A DNA stretch of 64,000 bases from the NCBI GenBank assembly GCA_002709305.1, contig PAQM01000022.1:1-64000 (forward strand). Reading direction: 5' to 3'. Of the stretch, positions 1-7,762 are shown one piece after another. The position numbers were made by a program, and so were the translations under genes. Each line of letters opens with the position of its first letter. Within the stretch, counting starts at the first letter, position 1. The notes under the pieces are model-generated. The model did not search any database. It was not told the origin of the DNA and saw only the letters and a program-made list of their open reading frames with translations. The DNA is from Crocinitomicaceae bacterium (lineage in GTDB: Bacteria > Bacteroidota > Bacteroidia > Flavobacteriales_D > Crocinitomicaceae).

Positions 1-521
1 AAAGTTACCGTTACGGCACCTGAAGATCCTGAAGCTAATGTTCCTGAACCAACTACAACTCCGTTTTGAACAAAGTCGTATGCCCATCCATTCCATCCAT
101 CTCCATATGAATCAACCATATTGAAAGTGAAGTCACACGTAACAGCCGGTGGGCCGCAAGAAGGCATGAATGATGCAGCAACATCTCCAGCTAAACCTGT
201 AGCCCCAGATATCGAGGCAAGGCTAGTGCCAGAAGCGTCTGTCATATCAAAAGAAACCTCTGATCCGTAAGAACCAGCAGTGTTGACAACAACATCACAA
301 GCAACACCATCCTCTAGGGTTACCGTTGCGGTACCCGAAGAACCTGAAGCTAATGTTTGTGTTGAAATAACAACTCCGTTTTGCACGAAGTCATACGTCC
401 AACCATTCCAACCATCTCCGTAAGAGTCCGTCATGTTGAACGTGAAATCACATGTTACCTGAGCAGCACCTTGCCATGCGAACATGGTAACAAGCGCCGT
501 CAGAAGCGTAAATCGTCTCAT
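1..521 (-). CDS. Secreted tandem-repeat protein, 5' part (runs off the left edge)
   Basis: The reading frame starts at an ATG (complement of 519-521) and stays open to base 1, so only about 173 N-terminal residues are visible. Residues 1-21 form a signal peptide (basic start, hydrophobic core, ending GAAQ). The mature part consists of a repeat of roughly 105 residues: each copy opens with VTCDFTFNM, then DSYGDGWNGW, then a YDFVQNGVV strand and a LASGSSG turn. One full copy and part of a second are visible, and the copies are very similar at DNA level. The Asp/Gly-rich DSYGDGWNG motif recurs in secreted proteins of marine Bacteroidota and may bind calcium, but no function is assigned. The DNA looks clearly less AT-rich than its surroundings, which suggests strong expression or a different origin. 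A T9SS sorting domain would be expected beyond the edge but cannot be checked. Confidence 0.85.
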   Translation of the reverse strand, partial: MRRFTLLTALVTMFAWQGAAQVTCDFTFNMTDSYGDGWNGWTYDFVQNGVVISTQTLASGSSGTATVTLEDGVACDVVVNTAGSYGSEVSFDMTDASGTSLASISGATGLAGDVAASFMPSCGPPAVTCDFTFNMVDSYGDGWNGWAYDFVQNGVVVGSGTLASGSSGAVTVT

Positions 522-666
522 AAATAAAATTTTAGTTAATAATAATATGCCCGTAAAGTTAGCGAGATTTAAGCCCTATTACACGTTTTAGATTATCCAG
601 ATGAATATTTTAAGGCTCAGAATGAATAAAAAGTGTTAATTACTTATTAATTATTCCAGAAATTAC

Positions 667-686
667 GTATTTATACGTATAAATAC
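667..686. repeat. Perfect 20-bp palindrome, possible operator
   Basis: The sequence GTATTTATACGTATAAATAC equals its own reverse complement over all 20 bases with no central spacer. It lies about 146 bp upstream of the repeat-protein start and about 350 bp upstream of the small secreted protein. Perfect dyads of this length are typical of sites for homodimeric regulators, but no regulator is identified. Confidence 0.6.
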
Positions 687-805
687 CACCACCCACAAAC
701 AACAAATTGTTAATAACTTTTAATAACTTATTGAAAATTCCCTCTCTCTAGGATACAAAAGGGGTAAAGAAGAAAAAAACAACGATAAATGATTGATTTT
801 CAGCA

Positions 806-880
806 AAAAAACCACAAAAAAAAGCAAAAAAGAGATAGAGAGCAAATAAAACAAAAATGCGCTTTTTTTTGTGGTTTTTT
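806..880. repeat. 20-bp perfect inverted repeat with 35-nt loop (terminator-like on both strands)
   Basis: Arm 806-825 (six A, CCAC, eight A, GC) is the exact reverse complement of arm 861-880. Transcribed from either strand it gives a long stem ending in six U residues, so it has the form of a bidirectional intrinsic terminator. No annotated gene is transcribed into it from either side, so it may end a non-coding RNA or an extended leader. Confidence 0.55.
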
Positions 881-1032
881 AATGTATGATAATGTCGATT
901 TTTTACTCTAAAAAACTTAGTTGATATTATTCTCTTTTAAGAATAAAATTAATGGGTAAAAACACCTCTTTTTTTTCTAGAAAAATAAAAGCACTACATT
1001 TAACGTTAATTATTTAAAACACACAAATTATT

Positions 1033-1242
1033 ATGAAATCTACATATTTTCTATTTCTTTTTGTTTTTTTCTCATTTTCAGCATTATCTATGGTTAGCTC
1101 CTTAGAAAAAGAAAGGCAAGACGCTCCCGTGCAAACGAATTTCACGTTCGACAAAGGCAAAAGATCGAAGAAAGCAAAAAGAACACGTAAAAAAAGAAGA
1201 CGAAAATGTAAGCAGTTTGGCCGTAAAGTATATGCTGGATAA
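1033..1242 (+). CDS. Small basic secreted protein
   Basis: This is a 69-residue protein of unknown function. Residues 1-20 form a clear hydrophobic signal sequence (many Phe and Leu, then SALSMVSS). About 25 polar residues follow, then a very basic tail rich in Lys and Arg (RSKKAKRTRKKRRRK) with a single Cys near the end. The basic tail could bind nucleic acid, polyanionic polysaccharide or the cell envelope; none of this can be decided from sequence. The gene stands alone, 43 bp before radA, downstream of the long intergenic region. There is no Shine-Dalgarno sequence, as is usual in this phylum. The overlapping minus-strand frame looks like a shadow because it lacks protein character. Confidence 0.6.
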   Translation: MKSTYFLFLFVFFSFSALSMVSSLEKERQDAPVQTNFTFDKGKRSKKAKRTRKKRRRKCKQFGRKVYAG

Positions 1243-1285
1243 AAATTTGTTTTACAATAATTAAAACCCTGAAACAACCCAATAA

Positions 1286-2647
1286 ATGGCAAAGGTTAAG
1301 TCGGCATATTTTTGCCAAAGCTGTGGCTACGAAACTCCTAAATGGCTAGGAAAATGTCCTTCTTGCGGCGAATGGAACACTTTTGTAGAAGAACTAATAC
1401 ACAAACAAGTGCCTCAGGTTGTTGCTTTTTCCAAGACAAAAAACACAGCTAAATCAACGCTTTTAAGTAACATAAAACACCAAGAACACGACCGAATAAA
1501 ACTAAGTGATCTAGAGTTGAACAGAGTGCTAGGTGGCGGATTAGTTTTCGGCTCACTAATCCTATTTGGGGGAGAGCCAGGTATAGGAAAATCAACCCTA
1601 CTACTTCAGCTTGCTATCACTTCAACAGACATGAAGTTCCTTTATGTGTCGGGGGAAGAAAGTGATCAGCAAATCAAAATGCGTTCAGAGCGTATCGGAA
1701 GGAAAAATAACGATTGTTATGTTTTAACCGAGACAAACATTCAAAACATATTTAAACAAGCAGAATCTATTCAGCCAACGGTTTTAATTATAGACTCCAT
1801 ACAAACACTTTATTCATCTGAAATAGAAAGCTCTCCAGGAAGTATATCTCAGGTTAAAGAATGTACATCACAACTTTTAAGATACTCTAAACAAACCAAC
1901 GTGCCTGTTTTTCTGATTGGACACATCACAAAAGAGGGGTCTCTAGCGGGCCCAAAAGTATTAGAACATATGGTTGATACTGTGCTGCAGTTTGAAGGAG
2001 ATAGAAACCATGTATACCGACTACTAAGATCGATTAAAAACCGGTTTGGTAGTACAAATGAACTAGGTATCTATGAGATGGTTGGTACAGGATTAAGACA
2101 GGTGGAAAACCCATCTGAAATCTTAATAACAAACAATGACAGTTCTCTAAGCGGAATATCAACAGCAGCGACAATGGAAGGCATGCGAGCTATGCTTATT
2201 GAAGTACAGGCATTAGTGAGCAGTGCGGCATACGGCACGCCGCAAAGATCATCAACAGGATTTGATGGAAGAAGACTGAATATGCTTTTAGCTGTAATGG
2301 AAAAGCGCTGTGGCTTTAAATTAGGATCCAAAGATGTCTTTCTAAATATCGCAGGAGGAATTAAAGTTGATGACCCTGCAATAGACTTGGCGGTAGTCGC
2401 AGCTGTGTTATCATCAAATACAGATATGGCGATTGAAAAACACATTGCACTCTGTGCTGAAGTAGGGCTTTCAGGTGAAGTTCGTCCAGTTAATAAAATT
2501 GATCAAAGAATTAGCGAGGCAGAAAAGCTTGGATTTAAAAAAATTATTGTTTCAAAATATAACAAAGGATTAGCACAGAAAAACTTTAAAATTGAGCTTG
2601 TGCTGTGCTCAAAAATAACAGAAGTTGTAAAAGCTTTATTTGCATAA
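1286..2647 (+). CDS. radA: DNA repair protein RadA
   Basis: RadA is a RecA-like ATPase that helps process recombination intermediates and drives branch migration. The 453-residue product has the family's three parts. The N-terminal C4 zinc finger uses Cys10, Cys13, Cys24 and Cys27. The RecA-like core has a Walker A motif (GGEPGIGKST, about residue 95) and the diagnostic KNRFG motif (about residue 250). A Lon-protease-like domain without peptidase activity occupies roughly 310-453. Length and order match the family. The ATG at 1286 lies directly before the zinc finger. The gene ends 9 bp before the convergent UbiA-like gene, with no strong terminator between them. Confidence 0.97.
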   Translation: MAKVKSAYFCQSCGYETPKWLGKCPSCGEWNTFVEELIHKQVPQVVAFSKTKNTAKSTLLSNIKHQEHDRIKLSDLELNRVLGGGLVFGSLILFGGEPGIGKSTLLLQLAITSTDMKFLYVSGEESDQQIKMRSERIGRKNNDCYVLTETNIQNIFKQAESIQPTVLIIDSIQTLYSSEIESSPGSISQVKECTSQLLRYSKQTNVPVFLIGHITKEGSLAGPKVLEHMVDTVLQFEGDRNHVYRLLRSIKNRFGSTNELGIYEMVGTGLRQVENPSEILITNNDSSLSGISTAATMEGMRAMLIEVQALVSSAAYGTPQRSSTGFDGRRLNMLLAVMEKRCGFKLGSKDVFLNIAGGIKVDDPAIDLAVVAAVLSSNTDMAIEKHIALCAEVGLSGEVRPVNKIDQRISEAEKLGFKKIIVSKYNKGLAQKNFKIELVLCSKITEVVKALFA

Positions 2648-2656
2648 AATCTGTTT

Positions 2657-3478
2657 TTAAGCAAAAAAATAGCTGATCCCTAGAACCGAAATCGCTCCAT
2701 CTATAAGACCCGCAAAGTATATCTCTGAGCGAAGTTGATTTGTATATAGTACAAGCATAATTTGAAGGATTATAGCAACAAAAAAGAAATAATTGTAAAT
2801 AAAACACGAATCAACAAAACACATAAAAAAAGCAAAAAAAACAAGGCAGCTAACAGCCAAAATTTTAGCGCCTATAACACCAAACAACTGTGGAATTGTC
2901 TTTTGTTTTTTAGAGTCATATTTTAAGTCGCGAATATCAAACGGGATGGTGACCCCTAAAACATAAAAATAGTGTGGTAATGCATAATAAAAACAACTAA
3001 AACTAGAGCCCTCATTTATTAACGGAAAAACAAGAGCTATTAACACCCATGTTATAGCTATTAAGTGAATTTTTATATGTGGAATTTCTCGCAAACTTAT
3101 GTTGCCAAGCTTTACAACATAAAAAACTGAAACAAAAACTGAAATAAAAAAAACAAGGCCTGCTTTTAGTTCAAAACTAAACAAAAGAAGAAAAAGAAGG
3201 AAAGAAAAAAGTCCTAATGACAAAACAACATACCAAAGTGATTTTTTATTTCTTTCTACCCAAAAAAGCCAGGCGGTTTTTTCTCTTACTTCAGACTTAA
3301 AAAGCCTTTGTCCATTATACACAGTCATAGTTGAAATGCCTGTAAAAAGAGCATAGAAACACCAATTATCAACTCCTAAAAAAAAGGTAAAGCCCCCGCT
3401 CAAAAACATTGCAGAGACTGAAACAATAAAGTTTAAATATAGAATATTATAAAGTGTTTTTTTAGCTCCTAGCGACAT
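2657..3478 (-). CDS. UbiA prenyltransferase-like integral membrane protein
   Basis: The 273-residue protein is almost entirely hydrophobic with about eight membrane segments. Its best signature is the second Asp-rich motif of the UbiA superfamily, DIRDLKYD (Asp181, Asp184, Asp188), followed by KTIPQLFG. The first motif is degenerate: where active enzymes have NDxxDxxxD, this protein has YNGQRLFKSE (Asn55), with no aspartates. UbiA enzymes transfer polyprenyl groups to aromatic acceptors or glycerol phosphates in the inner membrane. The altered first motif suggests a different substrate or lost activity. It starts 4 bp after the glycosyltransferase 9 gene's stop, as last gene of an envelope-flavoured minus-strand operon. 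Confidence 0.75.
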   Translation of the reverse strand: MSLGAKKTLYNILYLNFIVSVSAMFLSGGFTFFLGVDNWCFYALFTGISTMTVYNGQRLFKSEVREKTAWLFWVERNKKSLWYVVLSLGLFSFLLFLLLFSFELKAGLVFFISVFVSVFYVVKLGNISLREIPHIKIHLIAITWVLIALVFPLINEGSSFSCFYYALPHYFYVLGVTIPFDIRDLKYDSKKQKTIPQLFGVIGAKILAVSCLVFFAFFMCFVDSCFIYNYFFFVAIILQIMLVLYTNQLRSEIYFAGLIDGAISVLGISYFFA

Positions 3479-3482
3479 CAGC

Positions 3483-4472
3483 CTATACTATTTTTTCTAA
3501 CACTTTTTTAACTGACACACCTTCTAGGCCAACACTGTCTTCTCTTTTCATAGAAGAATCAACATCACCCACTAAATTATTCACACTACTTCCAATCGCT
3601 CCCCACCTGCCTGGATGAATTGGCCTTTTTGAAGAGTATATCCCAATTGTATTTATACCTAGATAGCCGGCAATATGTAAAGGACCTGTTGAACAAGCTA
3701 CAAAATTTTTAGCCTTACTAATCAAAAGCACTAACTGAGATAAACTTAATAAACCAGTGGCGTCAATTATATTCTTATGTTTAGGAATTTCTTTTTTAAA
3801 CATTTCCCCTTCTGATTTTGTGCCGGTAAAGACGATTATTCTTCCTTGTTTTGCTAAAACACCTGCAAGCTCAAAATAACTATCAATAGGCCACTCCAGA
3901 GCACTCCCCTTTGATTTAGGGTGTAATACTGTCAAATCAGTTAAGGTAGATAGACCGTTTGGCAAAGATACCTTTGGAATAGAAAAAAACTTTGTTGTTT
4001 TTATTATTGCGTTCAAGCTTGGTATCTCTTTTAAACCTAAAGGCCTGAGAAGCTCGTGGTTCAGTTGAGACTCATGTAAATCTGATTTTTTTCGTGTGAA
4101 AGAAACTCTTTTGTTGCAAGTCCAAAAATGATATAATCGATGGCTCGTTCCTATACGAATTTTTGTTTTCGCTTTTTTAGCTAATTGTGCAATCTTTTTG
4201 TTCGGGAAAACATGTATGATTATATCTATATCTAATTCCTTCCACTTTTTTAATTTTTCTTTTTTTGACAATGAACTAAAATCATCCCAATTCACAAATG
4301 AATCAACAAATGAATACAAATCAACAATTGGACTAGTATAAGTGTTTCCTAAAAAAAGGATTGAACTTTTAAGGTGTTTTTCTTTTAGCCAAGAGCAGAT
4401 TGGTAGTGTTAACAAAACATCACCTATACTGTCCGTTCGGCTAATCAATATGCGTTTTCCCTCTAAGCTCAT
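3483..4472 (-). CDS. Glycosyltransferase family 9 (heptosyltransferase-like)
   Basis: GT9 enzymes such as WaaC and WaaF add heptose to the lipopolysaccharide core on the cytoplasmic face of the inner membrane. The 329-residue protein has the typical N-terminal start (ILISRTDSIGDVLLTLP) and the C-terminal nucleotide-sugar site, including HPKSKGS, VFTGTKSE and the diagnostic CSTGPLHIAGYLG. Length fits the family. The exact sugar and acceptor cannot be read from the sequence. The start overlaps the preceding GT2 stop by 4 bp (ATGA), showing translational coupling, and the UbiA-like gene follows closely. Together they suggest a role in lipopolysaccharide or surface glycolipid assembly. Confidence 0.9.
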   Translation of the reverse strand: MSLEGKRILISRTDSIGDVLLTLPICSWLKEKHLKSSILFLGNTYTSPIVDLYSFVDSFVNWDDFSSLSKKEKLKKWKELDIDIIIHVFPNKKIAQLAKKAKTKIRIGTSHRLYHFWTCNKRVSFTRKKSDLHESQLNHELLRPLGLKEIPSLNAIIKTTKFFSIPKVSLPNGLSTLTDLTVLHPKSKGSALEWPIDSYFELAGVLAKQGRIIVFTGTKSEGEMFKKEIPKHKNIIDATGLLSLSQLVLLISKAKNFVACSTGPLHIAGYLGINTIGIYSSKRPIHPGRWGAIGSSVNNLVGDVDSSMKREDSVGLEGVSVKKVLEKIV

Positions 4473-5221
4473 TTGGTTCTATTTAACCTCCTTAATTCTT
4501 TATATTTAAAAACATTAGACCTGGCACTGATAATCGCAATCTTAAATCCCATAAAACCATCTAAAAAGCCTCTCTTGATTATAAACATAGAAATAAAACG
4601 AACTAAACCACTTAACGCAGGCTTAAATATATGTGTTTTTTTTCCCGATTCATTCATTTTTTCAGCAGTTAACTTAGAGTACTTATCTGCTCGTTCGCGA
4701 TGTTCTATGTGTGTGTAATAAGAATAATGCAACAAGTGTCCATTAAGCTTTATAACATTTAAGCCTTTAGGAGGAACAAGCTTTTCGTGCACAAATTCAC
4801 CCTCCCAAAAACTTCCTTCTTTTGGGAAGAGACGCAACTTGACGTCTGGATACCACCCCGAATGCTTGATCCACTTACCGCAGTAATTGGTTATTCTATT
4901 TACACTATAAACTGAGGGGTTTGATCCTTTTTTAAGACTCAGTATTTCTTTTTCTAAATCCGAGTCTATTGACTCATCAGCATCAATAGATAATATGTAT
5001 TCACACGTTGCTAATTTGTTTAAATAGTTCTTGCTTTTAGAGTAACCTTCCCATTTACGAGAAACAAATTTAACATTGTGTGATAGACAAATTTCTTTCG
5101 TTCGGTCTGTTGAGTTTGAATCTAAAACAATTATTTCATCTGCTATTTTTTTTAAAGAAGAAAGACAACGATCAATGTTTCGCTCTTCATTGTATGTTAT
5201 TATAGCAGCTGTTATTTTCAT
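4469..5221 (-). CDS. Glycosyltransferase family 2 (WaaE/KdtX-like)
   Basis: The 250-residue protein is a GT-A fold glycosyltransferase. It opens with AAIITYNEERNIDRC and continues with VLDSNSTDRT and the metal-binding DXD-type motif SIDADES. Short soluble GT2 proteins with WYPDVKLRLF and VHEKL segments resemble WaaE/KdtX, which add a sugar to the lipopolysaccharide inner core; this assignment comes from pattern recall. The gene overlaps the DUF4837 lipoprotein upstream and the GT9 gene downstream by 4 bp each, so the three are translationally coupled. The acceptor sugar is unknown. Confidence 0.88.
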   Translation of the reverse strand: MKITAAIITYNEERNIDRCLSSLKKIADEIIVLDSNSTDRTKEICLSHNVKFVSRKWEGYSKSKNYLNKLATCEYILSIDADESIDSDLEKEILSLKKGSNPSVYSVNRITNYCGKWIKHSGWYPDVKLRLFPKEGSFWEGEFVHEKLVPPKGLNVIKLNGHLLHYSYYTHIEHRERADKYSKLTAEKMNESGKKTHIFKPALSGLVRFISMFIIKRGFLDGFMGFKIAIISARSNVFKYKELRRLNRTK

Positions 5222-6288
5222 ATTACAATTTCAACACTTTTCAATATCGCTTGTATTTCACGAAGCGGATGGGTCCAACTTGTTGTTGGAGGAGCATCAA
5301 CATAACCGCTAAGACAAACCATTTTTTTTGTATACTGGTTTTTAAAATGATAAGACCAAAAGGCGCCACCAGTACTGTGCTTAGGCAGCCCCTTAAACAT
5401 AAACATTCCTCGCATTTCATAAACACTAAGACTTCCACTAGCGTTCGTCTCTTTGTTACCCTCTGGGTATACTAACTCATTATACTGTGTCCCCATATAC
5501 ATCCCCTCTATTTCATGCGGAACGTTATATTTCAACATAGTATCCCTAGCCGCAAGCAATTTCTTTAAGTCAAACTGTGAAGAATCGATATAATCATACT
5601 GATATATCATCAATCCTGATAAGACAGAGCCTATGTCTTGCACCCCTGTGCCTACAAACTCTATAGGTCTAGATGCAGCGGGGAAGTTTATTCTAACAAA
5701 ATTTTTCCTGCTTGAAACTTGAACACAAGAGGAAGGCAAGACTAAGTCAACACCAAATTTCTTCTTTATTTTTGCCCTGATTTTATTGTTTTTGTTTCGA
5801 GAAAACATTGTCTTTATTCTCAGCCATTCCATAGTGTCAAACTCTTCATGGACCTCTAAAGCGCCAGCCTTACATGTTTCTAAAAGTTGGTTATAATCTT
5901 TTCCCATAATGTCAATAACTAGCTGTCCTTTTGCCCAAACGTCTGTGCGTTTGACAATAGAACCTTTTTCCTTTTTGTAGGACGGGTCAATATTAAGAAA
6001 TAAGGTGTTTCTATATCGCCTTACACCTTGAGTGAAATGATTTGGTGTTTTATGAATTAATTGAAATGTAGCAACATCAGGAAAATAAGGCATAATCCAT
6101 TGTGTCAACCCAGTGTCTAAATACTTTTTTATTTCTGAATCCCAAATAGCATTGTCACAAACAACCAAAATTTCACCAACCTTACCTGTAACACTTAACC
6201 CCCTTGTAACATTAGACCTATGGGAAGACTCACACTGTAAAAAAAACAAAGCAGAAACAACTAAAGTAAATGAGACTCTTGTAATCAT
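5218..6288 (-). CDS. DUF4837 family lipoprotein
   Basis: The 356-residue protein begins with a lipoprotein signal peptide: a hydrophobic stretch to about residue 18, then a lipobox-like FFLQ before Cys19. It should be lipidated and held in the envelope. The rest matches DUF4837, a Bacteroidota-specific family of unknown function, recognisable by GKVGEILVVCDNAIW near the start and by late Gly/Trp-rich strands. It has no catalytic motif that I recognise. It is the upstream member of a coupled run with GT2, GT9 and the UbiA-like protein, and it follows the lytic transglycosylase by 25 bp. An envelope role is a reasonable inference. Confidence 0.85.
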   Translation of the reverse strand: MITRVSFTLVVSALFFLQCESSHRSNVTRGLSVTGKVGEILVVCDNAIWDSEIKKYLDTGLTQWIMPYFPDVATFQLIHKTPNHFTQGVRRYRNTLFLNIDPSYKKEKGSIVKRTDVWAKGQLVIDIMGKDYNQLLETCKAGALEVHEEFDTMEWLRIKTMFSRNKNNKIRAKIKKKFGVDLVLPSSCVQVSSRKNFVRINFPAASRPIEFVGTGVQDIGSVLSGLMIYQYDYIDSSQFDLKKLLAARDTMLKYNVPHEIEGMYMGTQYNELVYPEGNKETNASGSLSVYEMRGMFMFKGLPKHSTGGAFWSYHFKNQYTKKMVCLSGYVDAPPTTSWTHPLREIQAILKSVEIVI

Positions 6289-6313
6289 AGCATTTCTATA
6301 AAAAAATTAAAAA

Positions 6314-7762
6314 TCACTTTATTCTAATTTTTTGGCCTATACTTAGCCTACTAATATTTATTCTTGGGTTAAGCCTCTTTAATTGTGATTGTGACATTCG
6401 ATATTTTTGTGCTATTTCACCAAAAGTATCGCCCGAACGAACTGTATAATACTTCTTCCTTGACCTTGTTGTTGTTCGATTTGAAGAGTTTGTAGTTGTT
6501 CCAGGTTTAACCTTTAGTCGTTGACCTACATATATCTTACTTGATCTCAAACCATTTATTCGTTGAATTTCAGCTACAGAAACTTTATATTTTAAAGCAA
6601 TGTTCCCTAAAGTTTCCCCTGATCTAACCTTATGGTAAACATATGTTTTTGTTTGCTCCCCGTTGTTTGGTTTAGAATTGACTATAGTTTCCTCTGAAGG
6701 ATACCTTGCTTTTTCAAGGCGATATATACTATCTTCTAATTGTAAAAATTGACCGGTATATCGAAGGGGTAAATAAACACACTGAGGGTCTTGTGTTGTA
6801 GGAATATATCCTGTTTTATAAACTGGGTTTAATTTCTGTATCTCCTCTTCGTCTATTTCCAAGACCTCACTAATTGAAGCCATATGAAGCCCCTTTTTTA
6901 AGCATATTGTGTCTACCTGAATATAGTGTATTGGTGCCTCCATAGGAATAATGTTGTGTTCAATGTGATGTGTCAACAAGTAAGAAGCAGCAACAAAGTT
7001 GGGCACATATCCCTGTGTTTCTGAAGGAAGAAATGGACGAATTTCCCAATAAGTTTGTTTTCCCCCTGACCGACGAATAGCTTTGTTTACATTTCCTGGG
7101 CCAGCATTATATGCGGCTAAAACTAAGTCCCAGTCATTATAAATACCATAAAGCTTCTTAAGATATTGACATGCAGCCTCTGTTGATTTTTCAGGGTCCA
7201 TTCGTTCATCAATATAGGAATCTTCCCTAAGACCAAACATCTTCCCAGTATTATACATAAACTGCCACAAACCCATAGCTCCAGCTCGAGACTTAACTTG
7301 AGGGCGCAAACCACTTTCAATAACAGGAAGATATTTTAGTTCAATAGGAAGGTTATGCTTTGAAAGCTTTTCTTCAAACATATCAAAGTATAATTTAGAT
7401 CTTCCTAAAACAACACGAACAAAACCACGCCTTTTTTGTGCAAAAAATTTTATTGTGTTGAGTGTCGCATCATTACAATCTAAATGAAATGGGCTCAACT
7501 CGTTCATTGCTTTTAACCTTGAACAATATACTGAATCCGAAAACTCGGGAATAAAATCTTTCTCATAACTTAATGCATCTATAATTGAATCAATGTTCTC
7601 ATTTGAGATCGTATGTTCAGTATAAAATAAGTCTAGACTTTGTTCTACCGTATTAATGAAATTTTTCCCGATCAAACTATCCTCTTTTGACCAAGTATAA
7701 TGTTGAGTAAAAGAGTTCCCGAATGTGGCAATTAAAAAAATAGCGCAAAGTATTATTCTCAT
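6314..7762 (-). CDS. MltD-like lytic transglycosylase with two LysM domains
   Basis: This enzyme cleaves the MurNAc-GlcNAc bond of peptidoglycan by transglycosylation. The 482-residue protein has a signal peptide (1-19), an N-terminal extension, and an SLT catalytic domain with catalytic Glu149 in VIESGLRP followed by SRAGAMGLWQFM and LAAYNAGPGNV. Two LysM peptidoglycan-binding modules lie at about 371-418 and 436-482, each with the xVRSGxTxGxIA signature. This is the MltD arrangement. Its ATG overlaps the gatA stop by 4 bp, so it is probably translated in coupling with gatA, an odd functional pairing that likely reflects compact packing. It acts in the periplasm in wall turnover. Confidence 0.93.
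   Translation of the reverse strand: MRIILCAIFLIATFGNSFTQHYTWSKEDSLIGKNFINTVEQSLDLFYTEHTISNENIDSIIDALSYEKDFIPEFSDSVYCSRLKAMNELSPFHLDCNDATLNTIKFFAQKRRGFVRVVLGRSKLYFDMFEEKLSKHNLPIELKYLPVIESGLRPQVKSRAGAMGLWQFMYNTGKMFGLREDSYIDERMDPEKSTEAACQYLKKLYGIYNDWDLVLAAYNAGPGNVNKAIRRSGGKQTYWEIRPFLPSETQGYVPNFVAASYLLTHHIEHNIIPMEAPIHYIQVDTICLKKGLHMASISEVLEIDEEEIQKLNPVYKTGYIPTTQDPQCVYLPLRYTGQFLQLEDSIYRLEKARYPSEETIVNSKPNNGEQTKTYVYHKVRSGETLGNIALKYKVSVAEIQRINGLRSSKIYVGQRLKVKPGTTTNSSNRTTTRSRKKYYTVRSGDTFGEIAQKYRMSQSQLKRLNPRINISRLSIGQKIRIK

Larger units (their letters stand above)
522..1032. other. Divergent intergenic region, 511 bp
   Basis: This gap separates the minus-strand repeat protein from the plus-strand small secreted protein. 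It is very AT-rich with long A and T runs. It contains a 20-bp perfect palindrome (667-686) and a 20-bp perfect inverted repeat with a 35-nt loop (806-880), listed separately. No open frame with recognisable protein character and no exact TAnnTTTG promoter box was found; single-mismatch candidates exist on both strands. Confidence 0.7.
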
